From Gemmatimonadota bacterium (GTDB taxonomy: Bacteria; Latescibacterota; UBA2968; UBA8231), in assembly GCA_028875335.1 (NCBI GenBank), contig JAPPEF010000314.1, forward strand, positions 1 through 64,000: DNA of 64,000 bases, written 5' to 3'. A model generated the notes under the pieces. The model saw only the letters and a program-made list of their open reading frames with translations. It was not told where the DNA came from and ran no database searches. Below are positions 8,425-16,879 of this stretch, one piece after another; positions within the stretch are counted from its first letter, which is position 1, and each line of letters opens with the position of its first letter. The translations under genes were made by a program, and so were the position numbers.

Positions 8425-9210
8425 ATGACCGATTTCAAAGCGACCTATTTCAACGACGGCTTCGTCGTCGTCGATGACGCCGTAGAGCCGGACCTGCTCG
8501 ACCGCTTGGAGGCCGCGGGCCGACGGGTGGTAGATAAGGTGCGCTCGGGACAAGTCGATGTCTCCGGCCAAGGCCCCAACTCTACGGGCATCTTGGGCCT
8601 GATCGCCCCAGAATTCGCCGAACCCGCATTCGCCGAATACCTGATCTCCGCTCCAATCACCCGCTACGCCGAAGCCTTCTTAGGGCCGGAACTGCGGCTC
8701 GGACACGTGCATCTGTGGTGTACAGAACGTCCCTACGACACTGGATGGCACCGCGACATTGGCCAGCCGCCGGTCAATTACAGCGAAGCCGAGGAAATGG
8801 CCATCCTCAACGAGCCGTTCGTCAGCCTCAAATGGCAGACGGCCCTGCTCGACGACCCGTGCCTATGGGTGGTTCCGGGGAGCCAGCGGCGCTATCGCAC
8901 CGAGCCGGAAGCCGAAGTGCTGTTCGGCAACACGCGCCAGCCAATTCCCGGCGGAGTGCTGGTAGATTTGCGGCGAGGGCAAACCGTGTTTTGGAACGGC
9001 AAAATCATTCACCGCGGCCATAAACCCGACGACTTGGAACGGCGGCTGAGCGTCACTGGCGGCCTGCGGCGCTACGATCCCCAAGAGCCAATGGATTATG
9101 TAGGTAGCGACTGGGAATGGCGTCTGTCCGACCGAGTGCGAGCAGCGCTGCCGGAGAAAGCGCAACTTTACTACGATCGCTGGCGCGGCTTGCCTCGGGA
9201 CGCCAACTAA
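8425..9210 (+). CDS. Phytanoyl-CoA dioxygenase (PhyH) family protein, HxD present
   Basis: 261 residues of the Fe(II)/2-oxoglutarate PhyH fold. The metal triad is visible as His109-Arg-Asp111 (TGWHRDIG) and a distal His196 (IIHRGH), with Arg206/207 ten to eleven residues later for the 2-oxoglutarate carboxylate. It therefore looks catalytically complete. The enzyme would be cytoplasmic; the substrate is unknown because this family hydroxylates very diverse small molecules. It follows the FG-GAP/ASPIC/TPR gene closely and its stop overlaps that of the convergent membrane-protein gene (shared CTAA at 9207-9210). An AAAGGAATC ribosome site precedes the ATG. It is one of six PhyH genes in this window. 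Confidence 0.85.
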   Translation: MTDFKATYFNDGFVVVDDAVEPDLLDRLEAAGRRVVDKVRSGQVDVSGQGPNSTGILGLIAPEFAEPAFAEYLISAPITRYAEAFLGPELRLGHVHLWCTERPYDTGWHRDIGQPPVNYSEAEEMAILNEPFVSLKWQTALLDDPCLWVVPGSQRRYRTEPEAEVLFGNTRQPIPGGVLVDLRRGQTVFWNGKIIHRGHKPDDLERRLSVTGGLRRYDPQEPMDYVGSDWEWRLSDRVRAALPEKAQLYYDRWRGLPRDAN

Positions 9211-10838
9211 TCTGCAAACGCTTCTTTAGCGTCTCCGGAAGACACCACGCGATAAATCCTCACGCCCGCCGTCCCCTTCTCCAGCGCGAGATGCTCTTCC
9301 CACACCTCAAACTGCTCGGCGCGCTCTGCAAACCAATCGCTCTCCACCAGCACGTGACTGATCTGGAGGCGGCGCAGCGCCGAAATGCTGCTCGCGCTCG
9401 GAAACCCTTCCATGATATGTGACAGGGCGTGAACATGCTGCGGCACAAAGCTGGCAAATCCATTGGCCATTGGCCGCCCGTGATACATCTGACAGTTCAT
9501 CCAATGCGTCGTCTGATCAAAGCGGTCGGCTCGGCCACTGGCGACCATGGGCACGTGGACGATGCGAGTATCCGGCGGAGCCTCTCGCAGCCACTGAACC
9601 CATTCCTGCGTCGGCACTTCCCACTTGAGCAGCGGTACTGGCGCGGACAGCCAATCGACAGCCACGATCAAAACAACCAAGCACTGCGCCCACCGGCGGC
9701 GACCCAACCAAGCCAGCCCCAAGACCGAGAGCAAGACGACAAAAAGCTGCGCCAGCCCGGCAAAACGCCACAAATTGCGCGCGTACTCAAACCCTACATA
9801 ACACATCCGCAGCAACTCGTACGGAGCGCTCCACGGCGCGTCTAGGCGAGGTCCAAAAGACAGCAATACACAACCCAGCGCCGCGCCGAGACAGAATAAC
9901 ATCCAGCGCCGATAGCAGCGGTTTGCCAGACCAAACCAAATTCCTGCCAAGGCCAACGGCCACACGGCCACCCCAAAGCCCAGCGCATGACCTCGCCAAT
10001 CGGGTGGACGTTGCCGCAGCCAGTTGGTGGCCGGCATCTTCGCGTAGTCGTCAACGCGAGCACTCGTGCGGCGAATCGTCTCTTCCGAGCGATACCGCTC
10101 CATATCCAATTCGCTCAGCACGCCCAGTTGCCCAACGGCTATAGGCGCGCCCAACGCGCCGCACAAGCCGAGCGCTGCAATGGGCGCGAGAAGACGCCGA
10201 GGCGGCCAGCACAGGACGAGGTAACCCGCCACCGCTACCGGCCCGAACAACAGGGCCGTGTGCGACGCCGTGTGAAAGCACACGGCCATCCAAACGCCGC
10301 ACTTTAGCAGCGGGCCGAACCCTCCGTCGCGCCGGAACTGGACCGTGTAGGCCAGTGCCATGATGCAGGGAAACAGGACGACCGTCTGGACGACGCCGAG
10401 CTGATCGGCGGCCAAGGGCAGCATCTCCACGAGGACGCCCCCGGCCAAGGCCGTCCCCAGCGGAAAGCGCAATTGGCGCAACAAGAAAAAGCCGCTCCAG
10501 CCATTCAGCGCCAGAATCGCCAGCAAAATTGCGTTGTATGCTAGGGGTGGGGAGTCGGCAATTAGCAGAACGATGCCAAAGGCCAAACCGGTCAGCCATT
10601 GCGGTTCCGAATAGGCAAAGGCTGCTGGATCGGGATGGAAAATCGGCGCGTTCCAGTAGTCGAGATACCCGTGCGCCAGCCGGTCGCTGTTCCACCACAG
10701 CGTCCACATCTCCCAGCGCACCGTGGTCGCGGTCGGGTAATTTCCAAAGGGAACGTGCGTGGTCAGATGCAAACCCAACGGCGCAGTTTGGACGAAAGCG
10801 ACGGCGACAAATAGGGCCGGGATGGTCACGCGGCGCAT
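9207..10838 (-). CDS. Polytopic membrane protein, GT-C/YfhO-like
   Basis: 543 residues with about ten to twelve hydrophobic segments and a soluble C-terminal part of roughly 140 residues. The first loop contains FGNYPTATTVRWEMWTLWW and later PIFHPDP, an arrangement like the long first extracytoplasmic loop of GT-C glycosyltransferases and related hypothetical membrane proteins, but I see no decisive catalytic motif. It starts one base after the stop of the SDR gene at 10840, so the pair is an operon. A role in surface glycan assembly is an inference only. Confidence 0.6.
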   Translation of the reverse strand: MRRVTIPALFVAVAFVQTAPLGLHLTTHVPFGNYPTATTVRWEMWTLWWNSDRLAHGYLDYWNAPIFHPDPAAFAYSEPQWLTGLAFGIVLLIADSPPLAYNAILLAILALNGWSGFFLLRQLRFPLGTALAGGVLVEMLPLAADQLGVVQTVVLFPCIMALAYTVQFRRDGGFGPLLKCGVWMAVCFHTASHTALLFGPVAVAGYLVLCWPPRRLLAPIAALGLCGALGAPIAVGQLGVLSELDMERYRSEETIRRTSARVDDYAKMPATNWLRQRPPDWRGHALGFGVAVWPLALAGIWFGLANRCYRRWMLFCLGAALGCVLLSFGPRLDAPWSAPYELLRMCYVGFEYARNLWRFAGLAQLFVVLLSVLGLAWLGRRRWAQCLVVLIVAVDWLSAPVPLLKWEVPTQEWVQWLREAPPDTRIVHVPMVASGRADRFDQTTHWMNCQMYHGRPMANGFASFVPQHVHALSHIMEGFPSASSISALRRLQISHVLVESDWFAERAEQFEVWEEHLALEKGTAGVRIYRVVSSGDAKEAFAD

Positions 10839-10839
10839 A

Positions 10840-11733
10840 TTACTTCAACCCGCAACACCGCCGCTGCACAATGAGATCGACCGGCGTGCGTTCTATCCCC
10901 AAGTGTTGCAAGACATCCGGCTCTTCTTTTTTTCTTACTTCTGTAAGAGCAACGAGGAAATCAATCGGCACTTGGGTTTGGGGTCTGAGCCGCAACAAGG
11001 CTCTACCCGGCCACGTAATGCACTGCACGGGGAACGGCACCAACAGGGGCTTGTTGCCTTGGGCGCGAGCTAACTGGCGCATCAAGTCCACAAAGCGGAT
11101 GGACGCTCCATACATGGACCAAACGCCTTGATCCGCATCCTGTCCCCGGCGGCCAATCAAGGCGTGCAAAACTTGGACGATGTCGCCTATCCACAGCGGC
11201 CGCACCAAGAACCGGCCCCCATTGGGAATGGGCAACACCTTTAGCCGCGACAGTTTGGTCAGCGCATCAAAGGTCGCCGCCAGCGGCCCTCCCTTCTCGC
11301 CGACGATCATGCTCGCCCGCAGGCAAACCGCGTCTAAGGCACTTGCGCCGATGAGCTGTTCGGCGCGATTCTTCGAGCGGCCGTAGAGCGAGTACTCAGA
11401 GGTAGCCAAGTCCGTAGTAAAAAAAATAAGCCGCGCATCAGGGTTATATTTTTCCATCAGGCCAATGAGACCGCTCGTCAGCTCGACGTTGGCAGCAGTC
11501 ATGGCACCTTGGTCGCGCCCGCGCACAGCCGCTGCCAAATGAATGACCACATCGGCCGACCGCACGTATTCCGCCAAGGACTCTTCGTCATAGCGGCGGA
11601 TGCGGGTGTAGTTAGCGGTCGCAATATCCTTTCGGCCCAACCACACGGCTTGCTCCCAAGCCGCTGCCGCCATTAGTTGTTGACCCACGTAACCGCTTGC
11701 GCCCGTAATCAATAAACGCGGAGAATCCGCCAT
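10840..11733 (-). CDS. NAD(P)-dependent epimerase/dehydratase family protein (extended SDR)
   Basis: 297 residues with a Rossmann nucleotide-binding motif TGASGYVGQ at residues 10-18, the VIHLAAAV strand near 65 and a catalytic YGRSK (YxxxK) near 134. This is the extended short-chain dehydrogenase fold typical of nucleotide-sugar epimerases and related reductases, though the protein is a little short. It is the first gene of a two-gene operon with the membrane protein at 9207-10838, and it is divergent from the radical SAM gene. The likely role is modifying a sugar or lipid-linked precursor, an inference from the pairing. Confidence 0.8.
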   Translation of the reverse strand: MADSPRLLITGASGYVGQQLMAAAAWEQAVWLGRKDIATANYTRIRRYDEESLAEYVRSADVVIHLAAAVRGRDQGAMTAANVELTSGLIGLMEKYNPDARLIFFTTDLATSEYSLYGRSKNRAEQLIGASALDAVCLRASMIVGEKGGPLAATFDALTKLSRLKVLPIPNGGRFLVRPLWIGDIVQVLHALIGRRGQDADQGVWSMYGASIRFVDLMRQLARAQGNKPLLVPFPVQCITWPGRALLRLRPQTQVPIDFLVALTEVRKKEEPDVLQHLGIERTPVDLIVQRRCCGLK

Positions 11734-11757
11734 CTCGTCTCAGTCCTGATTGCGCCG

Positions 11758-13092
11758 ATGAACATAGCACTCGTCCACGTCCTGAACAAAAGCAAAAAGT
11801 ACGGCCTCAATAAGGACCTAAACGGCGGCCTCGGCACGGCCGACGACTTTGGCGATTCCCTGGCGTTTGGCATACTAAAGCGAATCCGCCGGAGGTGGGT
11901 CCGCATTCCCATCGTCGAGTTCGCGTTCTTGCAAAGCGTCCTCGCGGAACAGGGCCACGCGGTATCCTATTTTGAAGGCACCCTGCCGCAAGGCGACGTG
12001 GATTTGGTATTGTTGTACGGCTCGCTCGTCGATTACCAGCGCGAAAACCAAGTGTGCCAATCGCTCAAAGAGAAGCTGCCCAAAGCCAAAGTAGGTTTCT
12101 GGGGGCCTTTCCCTTCGCGATTTCCCCAGCTATTTGACAGCGGAGACTTCGTCCTCCAAGGCGAGCCAGAAGCCTTCTTCGCACACCAATTCGAGCACCT
12201 CGGCCAACTCAAAGGCCACGTGGCGGTCACCTCGCTTGCCGACATGGAGGCGCTGCCCGCACCTTCGTTTGACAACTTTCCCATCGATCAATACCGCTAT
12301 CTTCCCGCCATTGCCAAGCGGCCATTTGTCGCGCTGCAAGCGAGCCGCGGATGCCCCTTTAGCTGCCGCGCCTATTGCGCGTACGGCGAGTACCAAGGAG
12401 CAAAAATCCGCTTGCGGCCCGCGCGCAAAGTCGTCGATGACATCGTCCGGCTAAAGGAACAACACCGCATAAAGGCCATTCAGTTCAGGGACCCCCTCTT
12501 CGGCCTCCACAAGCCGTTTGTCCGCGAACTATGCGAAGAACTAAAACGGAGAAACGTCCAGATTGAATGGGGTATGGAAACCCGCCTCGACTTGCTCGAC
12601 GAAGACAACTTGCAACAGATGTTCGCCGTGGGGCTGCGCAACATCAACGTCGGCATCGAGACTCCCAACGCGGCCATCGCAAAAATCAACAAAAGGCCGC
12701 TGGTCGAAGAGCAGCACCAAGAGCACATGATTGCGTTCTGCAAAAAGCTAGGCATCAAGGTCGCCGCCTTCTACATTTTGGCCCTAGAGGGCGACACCGA
12801 AGAAACCATCCGCGAAGCCGTGCAATACGCCATCAAGCTCAACACCTATCTGGCCCGCTTTTCCGTTGCCACCCCGTACCCCGGAACGGCCTTTTACGAC
12901 CGGCTCGACCGCGCGGGCAGGATATCGACCTATGACTACGAAAAATACACGCAATTTCACCTCGTATTTGAGCACGAAAACTTGTCGGCACCCCAAGTCA
13001 GACGCCTGCTCGAAAAGGCTTATCTCCGCTACTATTGCCGTCCCGCTTACTGGGCCATGTTTGTCAAATGGAAGATGAAAAATTGGCGCTAG
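11758..13092 (+). CDS. B12-binding-type radical SAM protein with CX3CX3C cluster motif
   Basis: 444 residues. The first ~170 residues look like a variant B12-binding Rossmann domain (GHAVSYFEG, then VDLVLLYGS, then FVLQGEPE), and residues ~185-400 are a radical SAM TIM barrel. The cluster loop reads SRGCPFSCRAYCAYG: cysteines 199, 203 and 207, giving CX3CX3C rather than the canonical CX3CX2C. Downstream RDPLFG, METRLDLLDE, NVGIETPN and ATPYPGTAFY fit the family. It probably performs a radical methylation or rearrangement; substrate unknown. The downstream TPR lipoprotein gene overlaps its 3' end by 25 bases. Confidence 0.82.
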   Translation: MNIALVHVLNKSKKYGLNKDLNGGLGTADDFGDSLAFGILKRIRRRWVRIPIVEFAFLQSVLAEQGHAVSYFEGTLPQGDVDLVLLYGSLVDYQRENQVCQSLKEKLPKAKVGFWGPFPSRFPQLFDSGDFVLQGEPEAFFAHQFEHLGQLKGHVAVTSLADMEALPAPSFDNFPIDQYRYLPAIAKRPFVALQASRGCPFSCRAYCAYGEYQGAKIRLRPARKVVDDIVRLKEQHRIKAIQFRDPLFGLHKPFVRELCEELKRRNVQIEWGMETRLDLLDEDNLQQMFAVGLRNINVGIETPNAAIAKINKRPLVEEQHQEHMIAFCKKLGIKVAAFYILALEGDTEETIREAVQYAIKLNTYLARFSVATPYPGTAFYDRLDRAGRISTYDYEKYTQFHLVFEHENLSAPQVRRLLEKAYLRYYCRPAYWAMFVKWKMKNWR

Positions 13093-14429
13093 CGCGTCCT
13101 CAGTGGCTCGCCGCGCTCGCGCTATGGCTCGTGGCCGCGTGCGCCGACGGCCCCGGCCAAATCCACTACGCCGAGTGCCAACGCCAAGCCGACGCCAAAA
13201 ACTACCTGCCGGCCATCCAAGCCTGTCAGCAGGCTCTCGACAGCGAGCCAGAGCACGTGCAAGCGCGGATGCTGTTGGGGAGGCTGTTGCTCAAACACGG
13301 CCAGCTCGACGTGGCCATCCAGCACTTCGAGTACATCATCCAACGCGACCCACAGCACCTAGCAGCCTACGAGTCCCTCGGCGACTTGTACGTGCGGCAG
13401 CGGCGCAACGACCAAGCCATCACCGCATACCAAACGGCCCTTCAGCACGCGCCCGACCAGCCAGTCTTTTACCGCAAACTAGCCCTCGTCTATGGCGATC
13501 AAAACCGCTACGCCGATGCCGTTGAGGTACTGCATAAAGCCATAGAGTTGGAGCCACAACACGTGGCCACCCACTACAACTTGGGGCTAGTCTATCAGCG
13601 GCAAGCTCGCTACGCAGAGGCGCGGACGCAGCTACAGCAGGCCGTCCGGCTAGATTCCACGAGCGCGGACGCTCACTACCGGCTAGGGCAGATTGAGGCT
13701 CAGTTGGGTCAGTACTCGGCAGCCGAGGCCAGCCTGCGGGCGGCGTTGATGTACCAACCCAGTCACGCCTTGGCCCTTGCCGCGCTCGGGCATGTCCTGC
13801 TCCAACAAGGGCAGTCGCGCGAAGCCGAAACCGCGCTGGTGCAAGCCGTAGCAGCCGACCCGTTTGAACCCGAAGCCCTGCACCGGCTGGGAACGCTCTA
13901 TTTGCGGGAAGGGCGGCCCGAAGAAGGGCGCAAGCTGCTGGCGGCGTTTGCGCGCTTGCAGCCAGTGCGCGAGCAGATCGAGCACTACCGCTACCTGCTC
14001 ACGCTCTACCCAGAAGACGCAGACGCTTACTATAATTTGGGAGTGCTCTACGGGGGGTTGGGACACCGCGAAGCTGCGGCTGGCGAGTATCGCCGCGCCT
14101 TGGCCATCAATCCAGCCGATCTCGGGGCGCGCAACAACCTCGCCAACATCCTGCTGAACACCGGGCAGATCAACGCGGCCATCCAGCAATACGAACAGCT
14201 CTTGGCCCTATACCCGCGCTATGCCCAAGGCTACAACAATTTGGGCGCGGCCTATCTGCGACTCGGCAACGAGGAAGCGGCAATCCGCATGTTCCAAAAG
14301 GCCCTGTGGGCCGATCCAGAGTACGCGGATGCTCACTACAACTTGAGTATGCTGTACTTCAGGCAGGGACGACAAGCCGAAGGTCAGGCCGCCCTCGATA
14401 AGTATCGCTCCTTAACGGCAGGAAAATAA
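13068..14429 (+). CDS. TPR-repeat lipoprotein (copy 1 of 2)
   Basis: I place the start at the ATG at 13068, which gives a clean lipoprotein signal ending LVAAC (Cys25) and 453 residues; an earlier in-frame ATG at 13035 would add eleven residues of no signal character. The mature protein is built from about eleven to twelve tetratricopeptide repeats (for example AHYRLGQIEAQLGQY and YYNLGVLYGGLGHREAA). It should be a periplasm-facing protein-protein scaffold. The gene at 32556-33887 is a full-length paralog with the same repeat layout and shared phrases such as DPFEPEA and FARLQ. It overlaps the radical SAM gene, implying co-transcription. Partner unknown. Confidence 0.82.
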   Translation: MEDEKLALARPQWLAALALWLVAACADGPGQIHYAECQRQADAKNYLPAIQACQQALDSEPEHVQARMLLGRLLLKHGQLDVAIQHFEYIIQRDPQHLAAYESLGDLYVRQRRNDQAITAYQTALQHAPDQPVFYRKLALVYGDQNRYADAVEVLHKAIELEPQHVATHYNLGLVYQRQARYAEARTQLQQAVRLDSTSADAHYRLGQIEAQLGQYSAAEASLRAALMYQPSHALALAALGHVLLQQGQSREAETALVQAVAADPFEPEALHRLGTLYLREGRPEEGRKLLAAFARLQPVREQIEHYRYLLTLYPEDADAYYNLGVLYGGLGHREAAAGEYRRALAINPADLGARNNLANILLNTGQINAAIQQYEQLLALYPRYAQGYNNLGAAYLRLGNEEAAIRMFQKALWADPEYADAHYNLSMLYFRQGRQAEGQAALDKYRSLTAGK

Positions 14430-14430
14430 C

Positions 14431-15198
14431 TTACTGCTCGGCTGGGCGCGGCCTGCGGGCCTTATAGACCTCTCGATCGAACGAATAGGCGATGTTTACG
14501 GTTTCCATGGGTTCGTCCCGGAAGTCGAAGCGCAGGGCTAGGTCTTCGATCTCCACCACAAAGGAGGACACGTCTCTGTGCAAGGGCGGAAACACGATGA
14601 AGCCGGTGGATTCCTGGCCGCTGAAGACGAACTCGTCGGTCTTGTACATGGTCTCCTGCAGGATGTCCTTCCGCTCTTCGGTCTTCAAATACACGTTGCC
14701 GCCATAGCCGACGGCATAGGGCCAATAGTACTCGACCATGGCGGCCAAGCTCAGCGCCTGATATTGGCGGCCATTGGCGGCCGTCAGCGAGATTTTCTCT
14801 GGGTTCAACCACACCTTGGGGAATTCGTAGTTTTTCACCTTTAAGCTGAAGACCGTAAAGCGGGAGGGAGTCCACGACTGCTCCGGCGGATTCCAGTCCG
14901 AATACGTATAGGGGTTGAGTTCCATTTCGTATGGATTGAGATAAAAACTCGACTTATCCGGGCTGTGGGCAGCGAGCTGTCGGTTGAGGATTTCATCGGT
15001 CAGAGGGCGCAGATTGACCTCCAGCCGGCCCTCGGTATAGGTAATGCTGCGGTCGTCGCCAATCGACAACTCGGAGCTCTGCTGTTCGGTGGCTGGTTGG
15101 ATGGGGCCGGCAAAATGCCGCATCCCGAGCCGGTGGCCGCAACTAAGGAGGGGTAGCGCGATGGCCGTTAAGACGAGGATATAGCCCGTTCTTTTCAT
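14431..15198 (-). CDS. Hypothetical lipoprotein ending the surface cassette
   Basis: 255 residues with a lipoprotein signal ending LLSC (Cys20). The rest has beta-type alternation with no family I recognise; readable features are FTVFSLKVKNYEFPKVWLNP near 110, a short hydrophobic AMVEYYWPYAVGYGG near 153 and FVFSGQESTGFIVFPP near 190, the last resembling Ig-like repeats that limit surface exposure. An AGGAGC ribosome site precedes the ATG. It is the last gene of the six-gene minus-strand run that includes the PPIase, the outer-membrane-like protein and three discoidin/FlgD-like proteins. By context it is an envelope accessory of that set. Confidence 0.65.
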   Translation of the reverse strand: MKRTGYILVLTAIALPLLSCGHRLGMRHFAGPIQPATEQQSSELSIGDDRSITYTEGRLEVNLRPLTDEILNRQLAAHSPDKSSFYLNPYEMELNPYTYSDWNPPEQSWTPSRFTVFSLKVKNYEFPKVWLNPEKISLTAANGRQYQALSLAAMVEYYWPYAVGYGGNVYLKTEERKDILQETMYKTDEFVFSGQESTGFIVFPPLHRDVSSFVVEIEDLALRFDFRDEPMETVNIAYSFDREVYKARRPRPAEQ

Positions 15199-15211
15199 GA
15201 TACTGCTCCTA

Positions 15212-16879
15212 TTACAATTCCAGGTCCACTATATGCTCCTCAAACACCTCCACTCGCGCTGCGTATTGCTCTCGCAGCCTGACGATCAATTCCTCGAAGT
15301 ACTTGTTCTCCTCGGACTTCCGCAGCCAGTACTTGGCCCGCCGCACCGTCTGAGGAAAAGGCTCGGGCCGGTCGGGGATGCGCTCCTCGACCTTGAATAT
15401 GGAAAAGCCTTCCTCTAGCGCTAAGGGGCCTTTCAACTCGCCAACGGGAGCTTTTTCCATCGCCTCGTCGTGGAGCGGACCGAATAAGGCCCGCTCGTAC
15501 GCGTGCAGGTGAATCCGCCCCTGTTGCTGTTTGGCAAACTGTCGCGTGGTGTGGCGCACGGCGAGCGTTTCCATATCCGCTCCGCCCTCGATTTCCTTCA
15601 GCAGCGAATCGGCCACGGCCCGAGTGGGCACCAAAATCTCCAAAATCACGGTCGCGCGCGGCTCCATGAACTTGTGCAGGTTGTTCTCGTAATAGCGGCG
15701 CGCCGAGGCGTCGGTAGTATCGATCAGGGCCTGAACTGCGCGCTCTTTGAGCGCTTCGAGCAGCAGGGCCTCTCTCTTGTTGTGCAACCAAGCCACGACC
15801 GCCGGGTCCTCGTCCAAGCCCTCCTCAAGGGCTTCGAGGTAAAACAGCCGGAGCGACAGGATGTGCGTATCAATGAACTCGGCGATGCCCTCGCGACTGA
15901 ATTCGAGCCGGTACTGGAAGCGGGCCTGCCAGTGCGCATTCATCAAGTCCTCGATGGTGAAGTGCCCGCGGTCGTAGCGGCCCAGAATCCGCTCTCGGTC
16001 TGCCAGCGCAATTTCCCACAAGGCATTACTGCCCTTGGTCCCCTCGGCAATGAGGAATGCGACGGCGGTTGTGTCCACCTCGACCATGTACTTGGGCTTG
16101 AGTCCGGCCACCCGCTCCTGCTGGGCGCGATCGTAATTCTGCCGAAAGAGCCACTGGGCGAATACTTGCAGGTAGTAGTCGGGCGCAGGAGCTTCGTCCA
16201 GCACCTTGAAAATCTCGTACGCGCCCCGCAGTTGAAGGGGCTGGCTGACCTCGCCCTCTGGCACCTCGAACAAGACGTGGGCGATGGACAGCGGGAGTTG
16301 CAAGTCCCGCAAGTTCTCTCGGCCTATGAAGTGATCGCTCAGGAGGCCGCCGTTAGCTGCCGTGACCCGGTGTGCGGAGCGTTCCGCAGCCACTTCTGCG
16401 AACGGGCGTCCCCGTTCCAATTCCTCGACGACTTGTTGGGCTTGCTCTTCGGTTTCCACCCGAATGTGCGCCAGCTTGAGCAGGCGGCTCCACTTGCTCT
16501 TGGCGAATTGCTCCCGGACTTCCTGCTCCGAGGGCTGGCTCTCGGGCAGCACGTGTCGCTCTAGGTACTCTTTGACGATTCTATTCTGCTGCTCCTGCTC
16601 CCATTGCGCGGTGAATTGCGCCTCTTTGTCCAAGCCTTTGGCGCGGGCCTCCACGAGCATCAATTCCATGTCGATCAGGGTCTGGAGATAATCCTTGGCC
16701 GCGTCAATGCCAGCAGCTTCCGATCTCAGCAGGGCCGGGGTCTCTGCGGCGAAAAGGGTTAGGTCCTCGCGGGTAATTTCTTTGTCGCCGACTCGGGCGG
16801 CCACATTGTCGGCAACATCGCTAGGACTGCCGCACTGAATCAAGGCGAGCGCGGCGAGGATCGAGATACTTCTGAGCAT
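15212..16879 (-). CDS. Periplasmic peptidyl-prolyl isomerase, SurA/PrsA-like, lipoprotein
   Basis: 555 residues. A lipoprotein signal ends ALIQC (Cys16). A SurA-N-like helical region follows (GDKEITREDLTLFA). Two parvulin-like segments are visible: about residues 135-235 (LAHIRVETEEQAQQVVEEL, NGGLLSDHFI) and about 405-505 (ATVILEILVPTRAVADSLL, FSIFKVEER). Two parvulin units in one chain match SurA architecture, whose known role is chaperoning outer-membrane proteins. Its ATG overlaps the stop of the 891-residue outer-membrane-like gene (TAATG at 16879), so the two are translationally coupled. I infer a dedicated folding factor for that protein or for the discoidin proteins upstream. Confidence 0.8.
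   Translation of the reverse strand: MLRSISILAALALIQCGSPSDVADNVAARVGDKEITREDLTLFAAETPALLRSEAAGIDAAKDYLQTLIDMELMLVEARAKGLDKEAQFTAQWEQEQQNRIVKEYLERHVLPESQPSEQEVREQFAKSKWSRLLKLAHIRVETEEQAQQVVEELERGRPFAEVAAERSAHRVTAANGGLLSDHFIGRENLRDLQLPLSIAHVLFEVPEGEVSQPLQLRGAYEIFKVLDEAPAPDYYLQVFAQWLFRQNYDRAQQERVAGLKPKYMVEVDTTAVAFLIAEGTKGSNALWEIALADRERILGRYDRGHFTIEDLMNAHWQARFQYRLEFSREGIAEFIDTHILSLRLFYLEALEEGLDEDPAVVAWLHNKREALLLEALKERAVQALIDTTDASARRYYENNLHKFMEPRATVILEILVPTRAVADSLLKEIEGGADMETLAVRHTTRQFAKQQQGRIHLHAYERALFGPLHDEAMEKAPVGELKGPLALEEGFSIFKVEERIPDRPEPFPQTVRRAKYWLRKSEENKYFEELIVRLREQYAARVEVFEEHIVDLEL

Noticed and set aside
15503..16564. 353-residue plus-strand frame
   Set aside because: It is antisense to the SurA-like gene, which has clear domains and a signal peptide.
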